64,000 nt of DNA from Dacryopinax spathularia (taxonomy: Eukaryota > Basidiomycota > Dacrymycetes > Dacrymycetales > Dacrymycetaceae), in NCBI GenBank assembly GCA_037974965.1, contig JBBPFI010000014.1:930001-994000 (forward strand), written 5' to 3'. Position numbers and translations under genes: made by a program. The notes below the pieces were generated by a model that was not told the origin of the DNA, searched no databases, and saw only the letters and a list, made by a program, of their open reading frames with translations. Below are positions 1-12,393 of the stretch, piece by piece (the first letter of the stretch is position 1; every line of letters begins with the position of its first letter).

Positions 1-3000
1 AACAAGTACGCTCAGTACCACCTTCTCCGTCGGAGGAGCGTCGGGTGCGGCGACTCCGACGACTTCGGGCGCAGCAGCACCTTCCCCTGCTTCTACCTCT
101 GCTTCTGCATCAGAATCGGCTTCTTCAACTCCTCTTGCTTCTCTGCCTTTTGTTTCTCTTCCCGTTCCTTCCTCTTCTGTTTCTGCTGGAAGTGGATCAA
201 CACCCGCTTCCTTCACGACGACATCGTCAGATGCGTCACCAGGGGCGGGAGGGGCGTCATACCCTGCTACGTCAGGGAGCACGTCGGGGAGCTTGCTGGC
301 ATCGTCGGCCGGACCAACATCCGTGTCGGGTGCCGGCGGCACGGGGATGAGCAGCGTGGGCGGGACGACGACGGGGGAGGGATCAGCCGGTCTGTCTTCC
401 TCGGAGGCGACAACTGCCTCTTCGTCGTCGACGGCGGCGAGCACTACTACCGCATATGGAGAGACGAGCGGGCAAGGGACGACGAGCTTCGGTGCAACGA
501 GCCCAGCGTCGACTGGGGCGGTAGGGCCAACGGCCTCAATGCCGACCTCCCCCTCCCAGCAGACATCGGAGTTGGCCTTGTTGACCAGTACAGGCCCAAG
601 TGGCCTATCTGGTCCTGGCTCGATCGGCCCGTCCGGTTCAGCCAGCGGCCTGTCGAGCTCGAGCACCCCTTCTTCTGCAGCTTCTACGTCTTCTGCTACG
701 GCGGTATATGCGTCATCTTTTTCTCAATCTTCCTCCTCCTTGATATCTCCTGAAGCGGTAGCTTCAACATCATCACTATCTTCTGTCTTATCCGCTCCCT
801 TGTCCGCCCTTCTATCAGGCACCCCATCCTCCACCTCTTTTTCCTCTCCTCTCTCAAGTCTCACTCCCTCCTCGCTAGTATCATCGGGCTCATCATTTGT
901 CTTTGTTTCTGCTTCTTCCTCGATCGACTCTATTCCGATTACTGCAACCCCGACTATCACCTCAATCGCAACGTCCTCTGCTCTGTCGACGGCCGATTCG
1001 ACCACGACTGCTGCACCGTCAACGTCCGCATCTTCGTCGACAACTGCCACTTCGGTTGCATCTACACCAACCGCACCGTCTACGTCGGCGGCTTCACCTA
1101 CTTCATTTTCTCCTACCACAACCCAAAATGACTCTTCAACGGGTCTGACAACGTCTTTTGACGCATCCACATCTCCATTGACCTCGTCTACATCCCTCGA
1201 TACCACATCTCCTTCCACAAATATCCCCTCGTCAACCCCACCGATTACCACGCTCACCACAATCCTCACCACCACCCAAAATCCATCCACCACCACTGTT
1301 ACCACCTTACCACCCTCCATCACCCCTGCTCCATCATCTGCTTCTGGTTTGGTTTCTTCTCCTGGGCTTACGACTGACATATCAATTTTCTTCACCGGGC
1401 AACTGGCCGCACTCTCATCTTTTTCTGCAACAAACACGGATACCACTCCCACTCCCGCAAACACAAACACAAACACAAACGCAAACACGAACACGAACAC
1501 GCTTATGTCCGCGACGGTAACGACGCCTGTTTCTTCACCATCCGTTTCATCTCCTGTTTTGGGTTCTTCCGGTGCTTCTTTTTCATCTGATTCTGCACCG
1601 TCGACGTCATCCCCTTTCTCCGTATCATCATCGACGTCCTCGTCCGTAGATACATCCTCTGCTCCATCTAGCAGCAGCAGCTCAGCAGGGTCGACATCTA
1701 GCGTAGTGTCCTCCACCCCTACACCTACGCCAACTTCCTCGCCAACTTCATCCTCAACAGCGCCCGAGACATCATCCTCCAGCGCACCGCCTCCCACAAC
1801 CGCATCACCATCCAGCCTAACGCCAGCACCCTCCTCACCCTCACCACCTCCAGCCGCATCACCCTCCTCCTCTTCAAATCCGGCTTCATCCCCTGCGGCC
1901 GCTGTATCGCCCTCGCCTACTCCGAGCAGCAGCGACCCGCCCACGTCGCCCTCGTCCTCGGACCCTGCCTCCCCGACCAGTTCGGCCCAGCCTATGTCCT
2001 CGTCGAGCGCTGCGTCTTCACCAGGTAGCACAAGTAGCCCCGAAGCCAGCCCCACGTCGACGCCCTCTCCAAGCCCCTCGCCATCACCAACCCCGTCTCC
2101 GTCGCCGTCGCCAACTCCAAGCAGTAGCTCCTCGCCTCCGTCTCCGTCGGCGTCGACCTCTCCAGGGTCCACAACTGATTCCGTTACATTGCCAGGAACG
2201 ACGAGCGCGCCAAGCAGCAGCCAATCAGAGAGTGGTCAGCCGCCCATGTCCTCTTCAAGCTCGCAAACAGGTGGCGCCACCGCCACTTCCGATTCCCTTC
2301 AGAACGTTTCGTCCTCTCCCTCTCCCTCTCCTTCTCCTTCTCCCTCGCCATCACCCTCACCAACACCTTCGTCCTCGCCTGCACCGACGAGCTCGTCACC
2401 GGACAACGCTGCTGCCTCATCGGCATCCGCTCAGTCCGTCATGTCCGCTCAATCGCAGGCCTCGGTAGCCAGCGTGAGCCAAGCGTCGTAAGTCCCTTTC
2501 TTTGTCCTTATCGTCCCACCGCATTTGTCTAACACCGCTACAGGGTAGCGAGCGTAAGCAGCGCCGCGGGCGCAACGAGCACCGCAGACCCACCGCCCAC
2601 AACCTCAGACCCGGGAACTTCCTCCCCTGCTTCTTCCCCCTCACCATCTGCGTCGGCCTCGCCGAGCCAAAGCAGCCCCACCTCGAGCGCAGGTACGCCC
2701 ACTTCTTCGGCCGCCTCGGCCTCAGCCTCCTCTCCCGCATCCTCATCATCTCCTGCTTCTTCTGCTTCTGCTCCTGCCTCCTCAACTCCCGCTTCCTCGC
2801 CTACATCATCAGCTCCGCCGCCTACTTCTTCCGACCTGGGATCGTCAAGTTCAGCGGGTGCGACTTCCCCCACCAGTTCTGCCAATCAACCGCCCTCATC
2901 ATCATCCTCACAAGCAGCCGTCAGCTCCCAGTCCGCCCAATCCCAATCATCTGTCATCTCCCAAGCCTCCGTAACAGGCGGAACCTCCGCCGAATCACAA

Positions 3001-4461
3001 GCATCGCAGTCCATCGCCTCCCAATCATCGCAACAAGCCACCTCCTCACCAGCCGCAAGCAGCCCCGCACCCGTAACATCGCCATTCACATCTGGCGGGT
3101 TCCTCTTCGGGCCAACGTCAACCACGTCCTCCAATGCAGGCGCAGGGAGCATCACCCCCGGTGCATCGGGCGGCTCGTCCCTCGCTGCCGTCGCCCTACC
3201 CACAACGACCCTCACGTCAGGGATCTCAATAGCAGCAGGGATCGACTCGAGCGGACACACCTCCTTCTCCTTCCCGACGTATCTTACGATCGTCTCCGCC
3301 TCGACTAGCAGCTACGGGCCGAGCGTGACGAGCTGGAACGTCGGTGGAGGGCAGGTCACGCAGAGCACGCTTCCGGGAGGCGGGGTGGTCGTTACTGTTA
3401 CGCAGGTGGTGGCGAATCCTACTGGGGACCTGAACCAAGCCGGCTCGAGCGGGAGCAGCAGCCAGTGCGTCCGCCTCTCAACTCTTTACCCGTATGTATG
3501 CTGACCGCTTGTGTAGGTTTTTCCATAACACAGGAGCAGTAGCGGGCGTCTTCGTCGTCGCTGGTATACTCGTCGCCGCTGTCCTAGCCGTCCTCGGCTA
3601 CCTCTTCTGGCGCCGCCGAAAGCGCGCCCGTGCCGCAGCGGAAAACCCATTCGAGCCTCCTGGACCTCAGCCTCGCAGACCATTCGAAGCCTCCGACGAC
3701 GACCTCGCCGGTGCGGCCGTCGGAGCTGGTGCGGCCGGTGCGGCGCCTGCACCGAGGTGGAGCGGGCAGTATCAGAGCGTCACGAACCCCACGGATGCGC
3801 ATATGATGCAGCAGTACCGGGAGAGGGACGCCGCCATTGCTGCTGCTGCCGCTGCTGGCCGGTATACGCCATACGGCACTCAAGTACCCGTTGGGAATCA
3901 CCCGCCTTCCGCCTATCCGGGTGTGAACGGCGGTGCAGCTGCAACTGGTGCCGCGCTCGGTGCTGGCGCTGGTGCGGCTGTTGGCTATGGACTCGCCACT
4001 GGCACGTACTCCAATAGCACGCATACGCCCTCCGACCAGTACACGACGCCCGAGATGGACATGTCGGGCGGCAGCACCCAAATGCTGCACTCGCGCAACC
4101 CATCGGACGAAGCCGGCTACGTCTACGGCGGTACCACCTCCGCTTCCGGCGGGAGCCCAGAGTTCGACCCGTACAAAGGGTACGGAGGGAGCAGCGAAGG
4201 CCACGGGAACTATCTCTCCGCTGGCGCTGCTGGGGTCGGGACGGTGCCGTATCATGATGATGAGCCGTATAGGGATGACGACCCGCAGGAGGATGGAGAG
4301 TTCTGGAAGCGAAGAGCGGCTTGGGAGGCCAATTTGCCGCAGGAGGACCATGAGGTCGAGTTGCCGCCTGTGGCGCCTTTACGGGTGCGTCTCTTTTCTT
4401 CTCTCTTCCCTTTTCTCTTCGCTAGGTTGCTGACGGAATGGGGCAGGTGACGAACGCATGA
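1..4461 (+). CDS. Mucin-like single-pass membrane protein, 5' partial
   Basis: The frame is already open at base 2, so the start lies upstream of the window. About 1150 residues of Ser/Thr/Pro/Ala-rich sequence form a likely O-glycosylated ectodomain. They are followed by one membrane segment (GVFVVAGILVAAVLAVLGYL, near 3550-3605), a basic stop-transfer stretch (RRRKR) and a roughly 290-residue Ala/Gly-rich cytoplasmic tail. Introns fit at 2488-2543, 3465-3516 and 4385-4446; the last exon adds VTNA and ends at a TGA at 4459-4461. This architecture is that of fungal wall-stress sensors and surface mucins, but no WSC or other named domain is visible, so a sensor or adhesion role is only inferred. 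Short repeats inside the ectodomain (for example ACAAAC units near 1465-1500, and SPSP runs) make length variation likely. The long acidic frame on the opposite strand is a shadow. Confidence 0.7.
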
Positions 4462-5322
4462 TGAGAACGAGTTGAAGACGACGACGCCGACGATGATGAC
4501 CTGTAGCCAATGAAAACCCCCTCGCCCGCGCAAAGCGAACGAGGAACGGACCCTCGCGGGAGAGCACGAGAGAGAGAGAGAGTCTGCCTGTATCCCCTCC
4601 ACTGAACCCACTAACGAGCTGTAGCTATGCCTCCATGCTTACGCTTTCTACGGTCCTTTCCTTTCCTGTACCTGTCCATCGGTTGAAAAACCATCTTTGG
4701 ACGAATCCGGATTTGGATCTGGGTCAGGATCGCACGGATGGCTTTTCTTGAAAGGGAAGTCGGAAGTCGGTCCTTTCTCAACCTGAACCTTTTGTGAACC
4801 TTTTGTGAACCTCGTGACGTTTCACCTGCACATCCCCTTTTTTATGCATCCCCTTTTCCCTTCTTTGTTCATTCTTCATTATCTCACGGGCAAGATCATA
4901 TACGAAAACACATCCGTCTCCCTACCTCCACGTTTCTGATGCATATACATATGTACATAACCTAGAGTCTTCCCTTGGACGATCTGACGATCATGAGGAT
5001 TTTAATGAAATCTGCTTTCGCGGCTCCATCCGTGCCCCAGACCACCCTTTGCATCCCCTGCAAGGACTCCTCAATAACGTTCAGCACGGTAGACAGTAGT
5101 CCCAGCTCTGACGAGTACGTAAGAAGCAAGACAATAACTGGGGTTTAGCATTCCTAGCATGCCTGAGAAGAAGCAGGAATGACAAGCACGAGGAGGGAGC
5201 GTGCCGCGGGATCAGATTTCAAAGGGGCGCGTCTGGCTTGGGATCTGTTGATCGTTGATCGACGCGTTCCTACATCTCTCACTTTCCTTCGCATCTCTCG
5301 TTCGAACTTGTTCTTGTGAGGG
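4462..5322. other. Intergenic spacer
   Basis: No frame with splice support is seen on either strand. It holds the 3' flank of the mucin-like gene and the upstream region of the WKF-domain gene. No clear repeat or RNA gene is visible. Confidence 0.6.
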
Positions 5323-7047
5323 ATGGCTAAAGCGGTGGGTGATAAGGGCAAAAAGGCGAAGGTGGACGGTAAGGGGGAGAAGAAGGAGAAAATAACTGAA
5401 ACTGGGTAAGGCCATTTGGAGGGGCGTACCCGGTAAATTCGCTGACTCGGGTCCTCCCTTTCCCTTTGGCCTTACAGCAAAGACCCCTCCGACACGGCCA
5501 ATGCCCCAAAGACTAAGCAGACGAGAGCTACGAGGAAGAAGTCGGATGCTGCTGCTACGACTAAAGAGAGGGCGAAGGATGGTACCGGTGATGCTCAACC
5601 TGCATCGGAGTTAGCTGGGACGGGCGCTCCGGGGGGTGACTCGGCCGGTTTGTTCCCGTTTTCCTACAGCAACTTCTGATGCTTACATGCGTTCTTGCGA
5701 GTAGTTGTCGGAAAGAAGTCGAAGAAGGGTAAAGCTGCTGCTGCTGCTGCGGAGCCCGAACAGCCAGCCCAGCCGGCGAAGAAGACGAGAGCGACCAAGG
5801 CTGAGGCTAAGCTGGCTGAAGAGCCTGCTTCCGCGCCTTTGACAGAGGCACCTAAGAAGCAGAAGAAAGGAGCTAAGAAAGATGCTGCTCAGCCTTCGGC
5901 TTCTGCTCAGGAGAAAACTACCGAGGTCGTGCCTGAAGAGCCTAAGGCGGGCAAGAAGAGGAAGAAGGATGCTGTCGAGCCTGCCGTTGTCGAAGAGGCT
6001 GAGCAACCGGCGAAGAAGTTGAAGAAAGCTAAGTCCGAGACGGCCGAGGGACCGAAGGAGACGAAGCCTGCTGCCAAGGAAAAGAAAGGCAAGGCTGGCG
6101 CTGCCATAGTCGACAAGGTGGAGGAAACGGCCGCGACGAAGGGCAAGACCAGTAAGAAGGCTAGCAAGGCTAAGGAACCGGAAGCTAAGCCTGAGGAGTC
6201 GAAAGACGCGCCCAGTGCCACTGAGGCATCCGCTCCGGCCGAGCAGACAGCTAAGGCGTCGAAGAACAAGTCAAAGGCCGCTGCGCCTGAAAAGCCGACA
6301 GAGCCAGAGCCGAAGTCAAAGGAGAAGAAACGCAAGGCCGACGCGGTTGAAGCCCCTGTTGCAGAGGAGAAACCTGCCAAGAAAGCGAAGAAGTCCAAGG
6401 TGGCCACCGAGGAGAAGTCGAAGGAGGATGCTCCGAAGGAGAAGGACAAGAAGAAGAAGGCTAAAGTCGAGACTATCAGGAGCTCTCTGCCGGATCCGCA
6501 GGCGGATGACACGCTCAGTACTGCGGCGAAGAAAGGTGAGTGCCTGGCCTCTCGCAGCGTGTCAGACTAACGCGATGTTCTATAGCGATCGCATATGCCC
6601 GCGCGTATGATCTGTCTACCGCTAACCCACCGGCGGGAGAATGGAAGTTCAGCAAAGTCCTCCAGACATGGTTGATCAAGAACGCGCTTGATCCCAACAT
6701 CGTACGTGCTCAGCATCTTTCCCCGCCACCTTTCTGCCCCTTTCGCCTGACACCTTTGCTTTATCCTCTTCTTCCCTTTTCTTCCCGCTACTCTTTTCGT
6801 GTAAGGTGGGCTGACACAACTCTAGGTCACCGACCCGTACATGGACACGACGTTCAAATACCTCCGCACGGTACAAGGCAAAGCGCTCGAGCACCTTACA
6901 GATCTATGCAAGAGCGTGCTCGACGCGCCCGAGAAAGCAGCAGAAGTTCAGGAGAAAGAAGATAAGGGCGAGCTGGAACCGCTCGTGGCGGAACGGTATT
7001 CGAAGGATCGGGCGCAGACCTTGATGGGGTTGCTGACCAGTACGTGA
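5323..7047 (+). CDS. WKF-domain protein (C7orf50-like), lysine-rich
   Basis: Five exons are supported, with introns at 5406-5477, 5648-5704, 6536-6585 and about 6702-6825. The first three exons encode a roughly 330-residue Lys/Ala/Glu-rich, disordered region with many KK and KKAK clusters, which look like nuclear or nucleolar localisation signals. The last two exons encode a compact domain beginning GEWKFSKVLQTWLI and continuing through YLRTVQGKALEHL. This matches the WKF motif that defines the C7orf50 family, known as nucleolar proteins linked to rRNA processing. The start is the first ATG in frame with the basic region. Assignment to the family rests on the WKF motif and the following helix. 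The role in ribosome biogenesis is inferred from the family. Confidence 0.7.
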
Positions 7048-7412
7048 GGATTCGAGGAGTCGGGATAGGCAGGTCATGCGGCCGACGTGAAGAGGGGTTT
7101 TCGGATGGCTATTTGTGTCGTACCTAATCGGGTCTGTTTGTTCGGGTAGTTTAGTGCTTTGTTTCTTCTGTTGGGCTTATGGGCTCTCTTCTGTTGCGTG
7201 CTTTTGTGGTTTCGACGCTCGATGTACACGCGGTACACCGTTTAATAGCAGATTTCATGTACATGTACAACAACGCCAGCTGCATACAGCTCAGGAAGCG
7301 GCCATGTCGTTATCGAGGCGGACGGTGTATTCTGAACGCATTTTCATTAGTGCGCTATTTGTACATTCTTTCCTTGATTTCCTTCTCCCCTCCCCTGAGA
7401 GGCTGAGAGGAG
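7048..7412. other. Intergenic spacer between convergent genes
   Basis: This stretch lies between the 3' ends of the WKF-domain gene (plus) and GST-like copy A (minus). No gene or repeat is seen in it. Confidence 0.6.
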
Positions 7413-8611
7413 CTAATGCAGCACCCCGCCCGGATAAACAGCCTTAAAGCTCGGCCGGACGATCATAGCCTCCCAGAACGCCCGTACCTTCGGGCCGACC
7501 TTGAACCCCGTCTTGCCAATCGTGTCCTCGACCTTGGTCAGGTCTTCGGGCTTCGCCGCTCCTCCACAGACACTGACGACGCGCGCCAGCCAGGCGGCAA
7601 GATGCAAGTCCGCTACGCTGAGCTGATCCCCTAGCGCATAAGGACCCGCGATGAGCTCCTCGAGGCGCTTGAGCGTATCGGGCAAAGCAGCCTCCCAGAG
7701 CGTCTTGCTGCTCTCGATGAACTCCTTGGCGTGCGGGCTGTCCGCGCCCCGCGTGCAAAGGTCCAGCATGACCTTATTCTGCGCGCTCTTTCCCTCCAGG
7801 AAAGTCCGGAGCTTGCTCGTCACGCCCTCCGGCTGCTCCGCAAGAGCCTGGTCGATCACCCGCTGTCGAGCGGTGAACATCTCCTTGTTCGCCTGGGCGA
7901 ACTGGGCCAATTCGGCGGGAGTGCGAGCGCTCCGCTTGAGGAAGTTCGGGTCGGCGCCTTTGGGGTCGTGGAGTAGGGTGATGATCGATTTGGAGATACT
8001 TTGACCTTCGATCGTCGCGGGGGACAGGGAAGGCGCGGGCGCGGAGGAGGTGGTGTGCGTCTTGCTGAGCGGAGAACGGCTTTGGTCGATGAAGTCCGTG
8101 ATGGTCTACGCGTCCCAAAACAAATATAATCAGATATCATTAACTGCATGCGTGTGGGAAGGGAGACGTACGACCGAGTCGCGTAACGCGCGGAATTGGC
8201 TCTCCTCGTCTGGCCCTAAGCTGCGCTCAAGCGGGACAACGAGCGTAGGTACCGTCCCATGCGGGTTGATACGCAGATACGCGGGGGTGAACTGGTCACC
8301 TTTCGCTGCACGGCATAGTCAGACTTGTCTGGTTAAAAAAGGCCAAAGGGTGGGATAGTGCGTACTGATGTCAACCTGCTTAATCGTAATCTCGTCATCT
8401 CCATATCCCTTCTCGACGCTTATCCTCCATCAGTCACGTGTGCAGATATGGAAAGGAAGGTGGGCTTACAGCGCCAATCGGGCTGTTTTACGCATCAACG
8501 AATGCTATAGAGTCACGGGGAGAACATGGACGTACGGACAGAGCACCAGATACTCGCAGGCCAGGAGTAGAGGACAGCCTTTGGCAGCTCAGAGTGCGCA
8601 GAGGACGACAT
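7413..8611 (-). CDS. Glutathione S-transferase-like protein, copy A
   Basis: It starts at ATG 8609-8611 (MSSSAHSELPKAVLYSWPAS) and has about five exons. The N-terminal part has the thioredoxin-fold order of GSTs: a beta strand ending in YSWPASIW, then VEKGYGDDEITIKQVDI, then YLRINPHGTVPTLVVP, which carries the cis-proline typical of the glutathione site. The C-terminal exon (7413-7910) is all helical and contains ALGDQLSVADLHLAAWLARV, matching the GST_C N-capping region. The exact class is not clear, and no catalytic Ser/Cys can be named with confidence. A paralogue with the same exon order and near-identical motif spacing lies at 46738-48033 on the other strand. It is convergent with the WKF gene and lies downstream of LSM5 on the same strand. 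Confidence 0.75.
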
Positions 8612-9077
8612 GATGGGCTCGTATATGCGGGTATGTGTAGATCGACGGCGAACGAGGGACGACTTTCTCAGCAAGAAGGTGGGGATATATGCTAACAGGC
8701 AAGTTAAGAGCGGATGAGCGGAGAGTGAGCGAGAAATGGGCAAATCGGTGGGGAAACCCCGCGCGGTGTGAGAAGAGGCTCAATCGACAGCCGACGTCAT
8801 CCGCTTCTCTCATTGGTGCACGTGATTCTAAAGGAAGAGGGAAAGGTTGTTACAGCGTTGTATCATCGTTAGACCGCGTATGGGACCCTGTGGTGCCTGG
8901 TCCTGTAGGGAGCATACAGGTATGTACGGGTATGCTATGGAGTGTCGTGGAAATTGGAGAGCGGAGAGGCGGGAGGTATGCCCCGTCCGGTGTGCAAACT
9001 CCGCTCATTGCCAGTCAAAACGACTTCCGTAACCTCTCGCGACCCTGTCACAGTCCAGCTCAGCTCGTATATGCTGG
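8612..9077. other. Intergenic spacer
   Basis: This lies between the start of GST-like copy A and the stop of LSM5, both on the minus strand, and probably holds the GST promoter. No other feature was recognised. Confidence 0.55.
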
Positions 9078-9561
9078 CTATGAATCCTCAGGACCATTGC
9101 TGCCAGGTACGAGCTGGACCATCATAAGTAACGAGCGCAGCGTGAGTGGATAGGAGGAGGAGGAACGCACCATGCAAATATTATTCCCATTCAACAACGT
9201 CTGCTGCAGCCGAACCTTCTTAACTCCTTCCTCCGTATTGATACTACAGCGCACTCTTCAGTTCCGTTCGCTCCAAGATAGAGCATAAAACGTACAACTC
9301 CGTCACATCTTCCAGTACCATATCTATCCATACACTGTCAGCAAAGGCAGGCAGAATGAGGGTAGGGGAAGGAGGGCACGCACTAACAAAATCATCGAAC
9401 CCCAACAATTTGCCCGCAAACTCGCGTTCGCCTTTGGTGATGACCCATATCCTCGAGCCGATACACCTGTCAATCAACTCTATACCCACACGTCAGCTCG
9501 CGGTTGCACAGAGTTTGTGGGAGGGGCGCAGCGCACCGAGAGGCAGGATTTGGGAGGCCAT
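9078..9561 (-). CDS. LSM5: U6 snRNA-associated Sm-like protein LSm5
   Basis: Spliced reading gives [20 protein letters not shown], then GKLLGFDDF, then [10 protein letters not shown], then LLNGNNICM and [11 protein letters not shown] with a TAG stop at 9078-9080. These are the Sm1 and Sm2 blocks of LSm5 in the right order; the family is short (about 90 residues), as here. At least three introns interrupt the gene: one splits the Glu codon after MASQILPL, one follows GFDDF, and one falls inside the Sm2 motif. LSm5 is part of the LSm2-8 ring (U6 snRNP, splicing) and the LSm1-7 ring (mRNA decapping). It is divergent from the iso-orotate decarboxylase-like gene, with 214 bp between the start codons. 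Confidence 0.9.
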
Positions 9562-9775
9562 CGTCGTTGCCGGTTGAGCGAGCAAGAAGACGGAGAGCGC
9601 GTCTGATCCCGCGCGTCTGCACTGATGGGCCGCGACGGCTGATATGGACAATGTCGACAATATCTAGATAACGACTTAACATTATACCCATCATAATCCC
9701 ACCCAATATCTCTTCATACCCACGTCTAGCTTCCAGCCCTCGTATCTAGGCCGAAAATCAGATTGAAGAAGGACG

Positions 9776-11248
9776 ATGTCCCGTAAGCTCCTGATAGACA
9801 TCCACACCCATCTCTACCTCCCCCGATACGCCCAGCTCCTCCGCGCTCGCTCCCAAATCCCGCGCATAACGCGCATAAACGGAGAGGAACGGCTGGTGAT
9901 CTTAGCTGGTGAAGCTGGTACCGGGAGGCCAGTGGGACCGTCCGTACGTCCTTTCCTTCCACTTCGGCAGTGCAGGTTCGGGGCTGACGGGAGTGTCGGT
10001 CTTGTCCTTCTCTTCACTGTCGTCTGCTGGCTGCGCTGCTGCGTTTGTGGGATGGATATGTGGGGATATGTGGGGAAGGCAGTATTGGGATCGGGATCAT
10101 AAGCTGCGGTTTATGTCCCAACACGGGATCCATATCTCCGTGCTCTCGCCCGCTAACCCGTGGCTCGACTTTCTCCCTCCAAAGGAAGCGGAGAAAGCAT
10201 GCAGCGAGCTGAACGCCGACTTGGAGGAGTACTGCGCTACTTCCCCCGAACTCCTGTTGAACTCGAAGGGGGAGGTGGTAGGTGAGGATTCGAGCGTGGG
10301 GAATGGTGGGGAAGAGGGGAGGAGGATGAAGAGCATGTATGCTATGGGATACCTGCCTGTCTGCCCCGGGCAGGAAGTGGGCGTGATCGTCAAAGCCGTA
10401 GAAGAGCTAAAACAACATCGTCGTACGTCCTTCTCCCCTCCTCTCTACCAATGATCGTCTCGGAGAACAGCAGCTGAAAGGAACAAACAGACATCAAAGG
10501 CGTCATCCTCGGTACCCAGGGACTCGGTAGCGGGCTGGACGACCCCCTGCTCCTGCCCATGTTCACTTCCCTTGCTGAGCAGGGACTGGTCGTGTTCCTC
10601 CATCCGCACTATGGGATGCCGCCCTCCGTCTGGGGACCGCGGGAGAACGGACATGTCTTGCCGCTCGCACTGGGGTTTCCGTTCGAGACCGCTACTGTGC
10701 GTCACGTCCCTTTCTCCTTCTCGGGCTGACCAACTTCCTCCATTTGCTATGTAGACGGGCTGACAAGAATCCAGGCGGTAGCGAGACTCATCCTCAGCGG
10801 TCTCCTAGACAAGCTCCCAGACCTTAAGCTCCTCCTCGCCCATTCAGGCGGAGCACTCCCGCTCCTCTCGTCCCGGTTGGCAAGCTGTATCGCCCATGAC
10901 CCCGTTGCGGCCACCAGGCTGGAACATGATGCTCGCTGGTACTTGGGGAAGATGTGGTACGATGCCGTCGCGTACGGGCCTGAGGAGCTCGCTTTCGTCG
11001 GTTCTGTGGTAGCGCGTGCGGGGAGGTATTCAAGCCAGGGAGAACAGGACGCGAGCGACTCGGGCGGCAAGGGGACGGAGAGACTGCTATGGGGAACGGA
11101 CCATCCGTTTTTCCCGCCTTTGGAGGGAGAGGGGAGATGGAGGAGCGTTACTGAGAACCTTGATGCTGTTGAGCGGGCTCCGGGATGGAGAGAGGAGGAG
11201 AGGGATTCGGTGAGGGGAGGGAATGCGGTGAAGTTGTTTGCGTTGTGA
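9776..11248 (+). CDS. Iso-orotate decarboxylase-type amidohydrolase (ACMSD family)
   Basis: The protein begins MSRKLLIDIHTHLYLPRY, whose HxH is the metal-binding start of the ACMSD/amidohydrolase barrel. Further motifs are ANPWLDF, VILGTQGLGSGLDDP, FLHPHYGMP (likely a zinc His) and LLWGTDHPFFPP (the late metal/catalytic Asp). Their order and wording closely resemble fungal 5-carboxyuracil (iso-orotate) decarboxylases as I remember them. That enzyme removes CO2 from iso-orotate to give uracil, the last step of the thymidine/thymine salvage route. Introns fit at about 9950-10081, 10420-10489 and 10695-10773, all keeping frame. The protein ends GGNAVKLFAL at a TGA. Other ACMSD-like decarboxylases remain possible, but the NPW and GTQGLGSGLDDP blocks favour this one. 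Confidence 0.8.
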
Positions 11249-12393
11249 TCGACCAGCTCTTGACAGGGATGGAGGGGATGAGTCAGTGGGCGGTTGCGTG
11301 GCGTGGGAAAGGACGAAGAGGAGGAGTGACGTGGTATATCCGATTGGCCTTGCAGTCGTTGAGAGAGTTGTTGTATCATACCAAATACAGATGTTGCATT
11401 AGAGCATATCGTGTTCTTACTGCGATCAAAGGGCGTGACCATAATCCCTGGCCAACGAAGTTGAGCCAGGTCTTACCGATAGAAATGGGGCCATCGGTCA
11501 GGGTCCAGGATGCCCGAGGGGCGGTGTTGGTCCTTGATCTGCAAGGCAGGTCATAGGTGATGACGTGGCTGAAGTGGCTGAACGGAGGATCCAGTAGGTC
11601 GGTGCGTGCAATGGAATGGGCTAGATAGATACATTTCTGGGTGACGTGGTGCTGGCGCTTGAATTGAATTGAACAAGCGACGTCCTGTGTGGTTATCCCG
11701 TTGTATCGATTATTCTTCATCAACGTCAACCAGACAAGCCATATATTGCTTTGCCATCATGCGAGCCGATCTTATCGAGGAAGAGGTGGACGTGGATGCG
11801 GTGGAGGTGGAGGGGGATGGTCGCGGCGTTCTTCTGGAGTGTATTGTTGGCGAGCGCACCGAGCGCGGTCACTTGGCGAGGGCGGAGATCGCAAGGAGGC
11901 AATATTGGAGTGGGGAAGAGTGGGATCTCGTAGAGGCAGCCGCAAGAGATGGGGTGGGCGAGGCTTATTTGGAGTGGTTGGTAATTCAGGTGGAGAAGGG
12001 AGCGATGGCACGTCTCCGGTTCGTGCGCCATTGGGTGTTGTGTTGAGGACGTTCGATTGACGGCTGAGCTCGGGCTAGGTCGTCTCCGGCGGTTAGAGCG
12101 CGTGCGGGTGACCGAACGTTGGATCGGGGCGGGGAACCCGGCGTCTTACATGGGTTCGGTGAGTGGCTCGTCGGATAGTTCTTGAGGTGGTCTGATGAGT
12201 CGATGTGCTTGCTTGCTGCTCTTCCTTCCTGCCGAATCGGGTCTTATGTTGGACGTGTCCCTCGCTCGCCGGTTCTTTTCTCGACTCAATGTTCTCTTCC
12301 TGTTGTCTCGTTGGATGTATTGCTATTTGGCTTTGCCATGGTGATGTTGATGTTGATTGTTGATGTTGATGTTGATGTTGATGCCGATGTGAT
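11249..12393. other. Spacer at the left edge of the accessory block
   Basis: Nothing was recognised by family. One ATG frame at 11759-12046 (95 codons, acidic start MRADLIEEEVD) could be a small gene or a Helitron leader, with no other support. A GATGTT microsatellite lies near 12345-12385. The 5' terminus of the Helitron (expected 5'-TC) should fall here but could not be placed. Confidence 0.4.

Noticed and set aside
724-2172. 482-codon acidic minus-strand frame
   Set aside because: Shadow of the Ser/Thr-rich mucin gene; composition is explained by the complementary codons.
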